9,728 nt of DNA. It comes from Parvularcula sp. Its GTDB lineage: Bacteria > Pseudomonadota > Alphaproteobacteria > Caulobacterales > Parvularculaceae. A program made the translations under genes and the position numbers. The notes under the pieces are model-generated. The model had not been told where the DNA came from, did not search any database, and worked only from the letters and a program-made list of their open reading frames with translations. The stretch is from NCBI GenBank assembly GCA_003506635.1, contig DNZB01000359.1, positions 6,638 through 16,365 on the forward strand, read 5' to 3'. How positions within the stretch are numbered: the first letter of the stretch is position 1; each line of letters starts with the position of its first letter. Below, in pieces: positions 7,031 to 9,728 of the stretch.

Positions 7031-7131
7031 CAGCTAAAGTTAAAGGGCTTGCCGGCCGAGTCGGGGCGCGAAGGGCGATTGCCCCGCTTCGCCCGGCGGG
7101 CGACGCAGCGCCTGCCTTTGCGCGCGAGGGC
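7031..7131 (-). promoter_or_regulatory. Leader between tRNA-Ala and the rmlD operon
   Basis: This 101-base gap should hold the tRNA 3' processing or termination signal and the operon promoter. GCGAAG and CTTCGC near 7068-7092 can pair around a smaller GGC/GCC stem, giving an imperfect hairpin with no T-run. An AT-rich stretch lies just before the rmlD start (about 7033-7045). No convincing -35/-10 pair is seen. Confidence 0.25.
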
Positions 7132-7207
<76 letters not shown>

Positions 7208-7213
7208 GATTTA

Positions 7214-7228
7214 AGCCCTTTTCGGGCT
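7214..7228 (-). other. Small hairpin just upstream of tRNA-Ala
   Basis: AGCCC and GGGCT flank a five-base loop, forming a 5-base stem whose end lies six bases before the tRNA 5' end. Read on the minus strand it is followed by TAAAT. It may be a weak stop for read-through from the upstream FYDLN gene or part of the tRNA 5' leader. Confidence 0.2.
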
Positions 7229-7297
7229 CAAGCCTTTGCCCGGCTCTCCGCGCTGCGTTTGGGACTGCGGCGCGGCACACGACGGACCGGGTGTCTA

Positions 7298-7315
7298 GAC
7301 CCCCGCACGGGGGTC
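7298..7315 (-). terminator. Strong GC hairpin downstream of the FYDLN-acid gene
   Basis: GACCCCC at 7298-7304 and GGGGGTC at 7309-7315 form a perfect 7-base stem around a four-base loop. It lies 26 bases past the stop codon of the FYDLN-acid gene on the minus strand and before the tRNA. The downstream minus-strand sequence TAGACACC has no T-run, so Rho-independent termination is possible but not certain. Confidence 0.42.
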
Positions 7316-7341
7316 CGCAAGTCCGCGCGCCGCTGTCTTTT

Positions 7342-7755
7342 TCAGGGTTCCTCGTCGCCGCCGGAGACGATGCCGCCCATGTCCTCGTCGTCGTCCTCGT
7401 CGTCTTCGAGTAAGGTGTCATCCTCCTCGTCGTCATCGAGATCAATGTCGATATCGTCGACGTCGCCGAGATCGTCCTCGCCCGCCTGACCGTCGTCGAG
7501 CCCCGGTTTCTTCTTGGATTTCGCGCCCTTCTGGTCCTTGTCGGCGGATTCGAGCGGCACTTCCGCGGCCGGCTTCGGCGCTTCGGGAATTTCGGCCGAT
7601 TCGTCTTCGCGGCGGGGCTTGCGCGGTTTCAAGAGCGCTTCTGGAATGAATTCATGGTCGCATTTCGGGCAATGCGCCGGCGATTTGTTGAGGTCGTAAA
7701 AGCGCGCCGTGCAGTTTGGACAGTCACGCTTGATCCCGAGTTCGGGCTTGTTCAC
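7342..7755 (-). CDS. FYDLN-acid family protein (TIGR02300), zinc ribbon with acidic tail
   Basis: The 137-residue protein matches the alphaproteobacterial FYDLN_acid family (PF09538), whose function is unknown. The N-terminus carries KPELGIKRDCPNC (3-15), the name-giving ARFYDLN (17-23) and CPKC (29-32). Cys12, Cys15, Cys29 and Cys32 form a likely zinc ribbon. A Lys/Pro/Glu-rich linker follows (about 43-85), then a tail made largely of Asp and Glu (about 86-137). The start is GTG at 7755, with AAGGAA nine bases upstream; family members begin at the same point before KPELG. The protein should be soluble and very acidic, so contact with a basic or nucleic-acid-binding partner is imaginable but unproven. 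It is divergent from aroA, an arrangement I recall from other Rhizobiales. Confidence 0.92.
   Translation of the reverse strand: MNKPELGIKRDCPNCTARFYDLNKSPAHCPKCDHEFIPEALLKPRKPRREDESAEIPEAPKPAAEVPLESADKDQKGAKSKKKPGLDDGQAGEDDLGDVDDIDIDLDDDEEDDTLLEDDEDDDEDMGGIVSGGDEEP
7390..7460. repeat. Low-complexity GA-rich/TC-rich tract encoding the acidic tail
   Basis: The plus strand is a run of TCG, TCC and TCA triplets, which on the minus strand are GAC, GAT and GAG codons for Asp and Glu. Such imperfect triplet repeats can change length by slippage, so the tail may vary between strains. It is coding sequence and not a separate element. Confidence 0.6.
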
Positions 7756-7853
7756 GTCGGTAAGTTCCTTGGCCGGAGGGGTCGAATGCGCGGTCTGTTG
7801 CCACGCCGGACCGGCGCTGTCAAAACCGGGCGCACAGCGATTTTGGATAGGTG
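7756..7853. promoter_or_regulatory. Divergent promoter region between the FYDLN-acid gene and aroA
   Basis: These 98 bases must hold promoters for both directions. The perfect inverted repeat CGCCGG-A-CCGGCG (7804-7816) lies near the middle and could be an operator, though GC palindromes are common here. No consensus -35/-10 pair is convincing on either strand. AAGGAA at the left end and GGATAGG at the right end are the two ribosome binding sites. Confidence 0.4.
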
Positions 7854-9179
7854 ATGAACGCGCGCGCCGGCATCAGCCTTACGGCCCGCAGCGGGCAGGC
7901 CCTGAAGGGGTGCGCGCTCGCGCCGGGCGACAAATCGATCTCCCATCGCGCGATATTGTTCGGCGCGCTGGCGGAAGGGGAAAGCGTCGCGACGGGACTG
8001 CTTGAGGGTGACGACGTCTTGCGGACGGCAGCCGCCATGCGCGCCCTTGGCGCGGCGGTGGAGCGCGATCTGACGCACAAGGGCCCCGTCTGGCGGATCG
8101 AGGGCGCACCGTGGAAATCGCCTTTGCGGGCGCTCTACTTCGGCAATTCCGGCACCGGCTGCCGGCTCGTTCTCGGCGCGGCTGCCGGCCAACGGGTCGA
8201 AGCGGCGTTCGATGGCGATGAAAGCCTCAGAAAGCGTCCGATGCGCCGCGTCGCCGAACCGCTCGCGGCGATGGGCGCGGTTATCGCGGCGCGCGACGGA
8301 AAGCTGCCGCTCTCGCTCACCGCAGCCCGCCTCAGCGGCGTCGAATACGCGCTGCCGGTCGCGTCGGCGCAGGTGAAATCGGCCGTGCTGCTGGCCGGGC
8401 TTGGCGCTGCGGGAACGACAAGCATAATCGAGCCCGAGCGCTCGCGCGATCATACCGAACGTATGCTGGCGGCGTTCGGCGCGAGGCTGACGATCAGCGG
8501 CGAGGGCTTCGGGCGGCGAATTTCGATCGCCGGCGGCCAGCGGCTCAAGGCGGCGACGGTCGATGTGCCGGGCGATCCCTCGTCGGCGGCGTTCATCGCC
8601 GCGGCGGCGGCGATCGCGCCCGGCTCTGACGTGACGATCCGCAATGTTCTCGTCAATCCGTTGCGCGCCGGATTTTACGAGACGCTGCGCGACATGGGCG
8701 CGGATGTCGCCTATCTCGACAAACGCGACGCCGGCGGCGAGCCGGTCGCCGACATCCGCGTTCGGCACGCAGCGCTGAAGGGCGTCGCGGTTCCCGCCGC
8801 GCGCGCGCCGTCGATGATCGACGAATATCCGGTCCTGTCCGTCGTCGCCGCTTTTGCTAAGGGCGACACCTACATGCCTGGCGTCGAAGAGCTCCGCGTC
8901 AAAGAGAGCGACCGTCTCGACGCGATCGAAGCGGGCCTCAATCTCAACGGCGTCAAGACCGAAAGCGGTCCCGACTGGCTGCGCGTCTTCGGCCGCGACG
9001 GCGACGTGGAGGGAGGCGGCTTCGTGCGCACCCATCTTGATCACCGCATCGCCATGAGTTTTCTGGTGATGGGCTTAGCTTCCGCAAAGGCGGTGACGAT
9101 CGACGACGCCACAATGATCGCCACCAGTTATCCGGCCTTCGCCGACACAATGCGCGCTCTGGGCGCCGACATGGGCTAA
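7854..9179 (+). CDS. aroA: 3-phosphoshikimate 1-carboxyvinyltransferase (EPSP synthase), class II-like
   Basis: AroA joins phosphoenolpyruvate and shikimate-3-phosphate, the sixth step of the shikimate pathway to aromatic amino acids. The 441-residue product shows PGDKSISHR (24-32), FGNSGTGCRL (96-105), GDESLRKRPM (121-130), SAQVK (171-175), RDHTE (198-202), VPGDPSS (238-244), PSMIDEYP (319-326) with catalytic Asp323, and ELRVKESDR (346-354). GDK, SAQxK and RxHxE are class II marks as in the CP4 enzyme. The fourth class II motif reads NPLR (268-271) instead of NxTR, and Gly100 stands where CP4 has Ala100. ATG 7854 is chosen, with GGA at 7845-7847 upstream; an overlapping GTG at 7851 would add one residue. 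No cmk gene follows; the next gene is convergent and its stop is three bases away. Confidence 0.96.
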   Translation: MNARAGISLTARSGQALKGCALAPGDKSISHRAILFGALAEGESVATGLLEGDDVLRTAAAMRALGAAVERDLTHKGPVWRIEGAPWKSPLRALYFGNSGTGCRLVLGAAAGQRVEAAFDGDESLRKRPMRRVAEPLAAMGAVIAARDGKLPLSLTAARLSGVEYALPVASAQVKSAVLLAGLGAAGTTSIIEPERSRDHTERMLAAFGARLTISGEGFGRRISIAGGQRLKAATVDVPGDPSSAAFIAAAAAIAPGSDVTIRNVLVNPLRAGFYETLRDMGADVAYLDKRDAGGEPVADIRVRHAALKGVAVPAARAPSMIDEYPVLSVVAAFAKGDTYMPGVEELRVKESDRLDAIEAGLNLNGVKTESGPDWLRVFGRDGDVEGGGFVRTHLDHRIAMSFLVMGLASAKAVTIDDATMIATSYPAFADTMRALGADMG

Positions 9180-9182
9180 GCG

Positions 9183-9728
9183 TCAGGCGCCCGACGTCGA
9201 TTCGACCGCGACCGGATTCCCGACTGGCGGCGCTGCGGCTTCAAGCACTTCCATGCCGCCGTCCCAGATCATCTTCAACGCGACGTAAAGAATGATGGCA
9301 AGGCCGAGGAAGCCAATCCAGCGGTGGCGCTCAAGCAGTCGCGCGATGAAGGTCGCGGCAAAGCCCATCAGCGCAATCGACAAGGCGAGGCCGAAGACGA
9401 GCACGCTCGGGTGCTCGTGCGCCGCGCCCGCGACCGCCAGCACGTTGTCGAGCGACATCGACACATCGGCGACGACGATCTGTGTGATGGCTTCGCGGAA
9501 AGACTTCGGTTTCGCCGGCCCGCCCGACGGGGCTTCGCCTTCGAGCACGTCCGCGCCGCGGTCGGTATGGGCGGGATTGCGGAGCTCGCGCCACATCTTC
9601 CACGACACCCAGAGAAGAAGTATGCCGCCGGCGAGCAGCAGCCCCACGATCTGAAGGAGCGTCGTCGTCATAAGAGCAAAGACGATGCGAAGCGCGGTCG
9701 CGGCGACGATGCCGAAAAAAATCGCGCG
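9183..9728 (-). CDS. TerC-family integral membrane protein (N-terminus outside window)
   Basis: The frame is open to the window edge, giving 181 C-terminal residues. The ATG at 9671 is probably internal, because the 19 codons before it continue a hydrophobic segment (RAIFFGIVAATALRIVFAL) typical of the family. At least four or five membrane segments are visible, with a hydrophilic loop of about 35 residues rich in Pro and Gly. The hallmark ADVSMSLDNVLAVAGAA matches the metal-site helix of TerC/YjbE proteins, with Asp and Asn in the membrane. Relatives (TerC, Alx, YceF/YkoY) are linked to Mn2+ efflux or metalation of exported proteins and, for TerC, tellurite resistance; the ion here cannot be told. 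No ter cluster is visible. It is convergent with aroA. Confidence 0.9.
   Translation of the reverse strand, partial: RAIFFGIVAATALRIVFALMTTTLLQIVGLLLAGGILLLWVSWKMWRELRNPAHTDRGADVLEGEAPSGGPAKPKSFREAITQIVVADVSMSLDNVLAVAGAAHEHPSVLVFGLALSIALMGFAATFIARLLERHRWIGFLGLAIILYVALKMIWDGGMEVLEAAAPPVGNPVAVESTSGA

Noticed and set aside
7068..7092. Intrinsic terminator of tRNA-Ala
   Set aside because: The stem is interrupted by a bulge and no T-run follows on the minus strand.
7752..9044. Minus-strand frame of 430 codons opposite aroA
   Set aside because: The opposite strand encodes AroA with all catalytic motifs; the mirror frame has no domain and is a product of high G+C.

Overview
The window looks like chromosome of a GC-rich alphaproteobacterium, probably of the order Hyphomicrobiales (Rhizobiales). 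That rests on the general look of ClpB, the FYDLN-acid protein next to a class II-type AroA, and SqdB. A methanotroph such as Methylocystis is an unproven guess. Most of the window is very GC-rich: two 60-base lines inside aroA are about 75% G+C by hand count. The block from about 1.1 to 2.8 kb is visibly lower, with 45-52% in the lines I counted.

Layout. (a) 1-915, plus strand: the 3' end of clpB, then a small helical protein of unknown function whose ribosome binding site begins on the last two bases of the clpB stop codon. (b) 916-1522: a gene-poor stretch with GC hairpins, an AT-rich patch and a G8 tract. (c) 1523-2791, plus strand: a LuxR-type regulator with an autoinducer-binding domain but no luxI beside it, followed by an unrecognised 138-residue protein. 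(d) 7030-2788, minus strand: an apparent operon rmlD - rmlA - TPR/aspartyl-hydroxylase fusion - sqdB, downstream of tRNA-Ala(GGC) at 7207-7132. (e) 7755-7342, minus strand: an FYDLN-acid protein (zinc ribbon plus acidic tail), divergent from aroA at 7854-9179 (plus). (f) 9728-9183, minus strand: a TerC-family membrane protein running off the window edge.

How the genes fit together. The minus-strand operon carries sugar-nucleotide functions. RmlA makes dTDP-glucose and RmlD makes dTDP-L-rhamnose (RmlB and RmlC are not in the window). SqdB makes UDP-sulfoquinovose from UDP-glucose and sulfite. Between them sits a TPR protein with a complete AspH-type 2-oxoglutarate oxygenase domain. No sulfolipid glycosyltransferase (SqdD or SqdX) is visible, so the sulfosugar could go to a surface glycan rather than to sulfoquinovosyl diacylglycerol. 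This cluster and the LuxR solo are the least ordinary parts of the window. The rest is housekeeping: chaperone, tRNA, shikimate pathway and a probable metal transporter. I found no CRISPR array, insertion sequence or phage gene.
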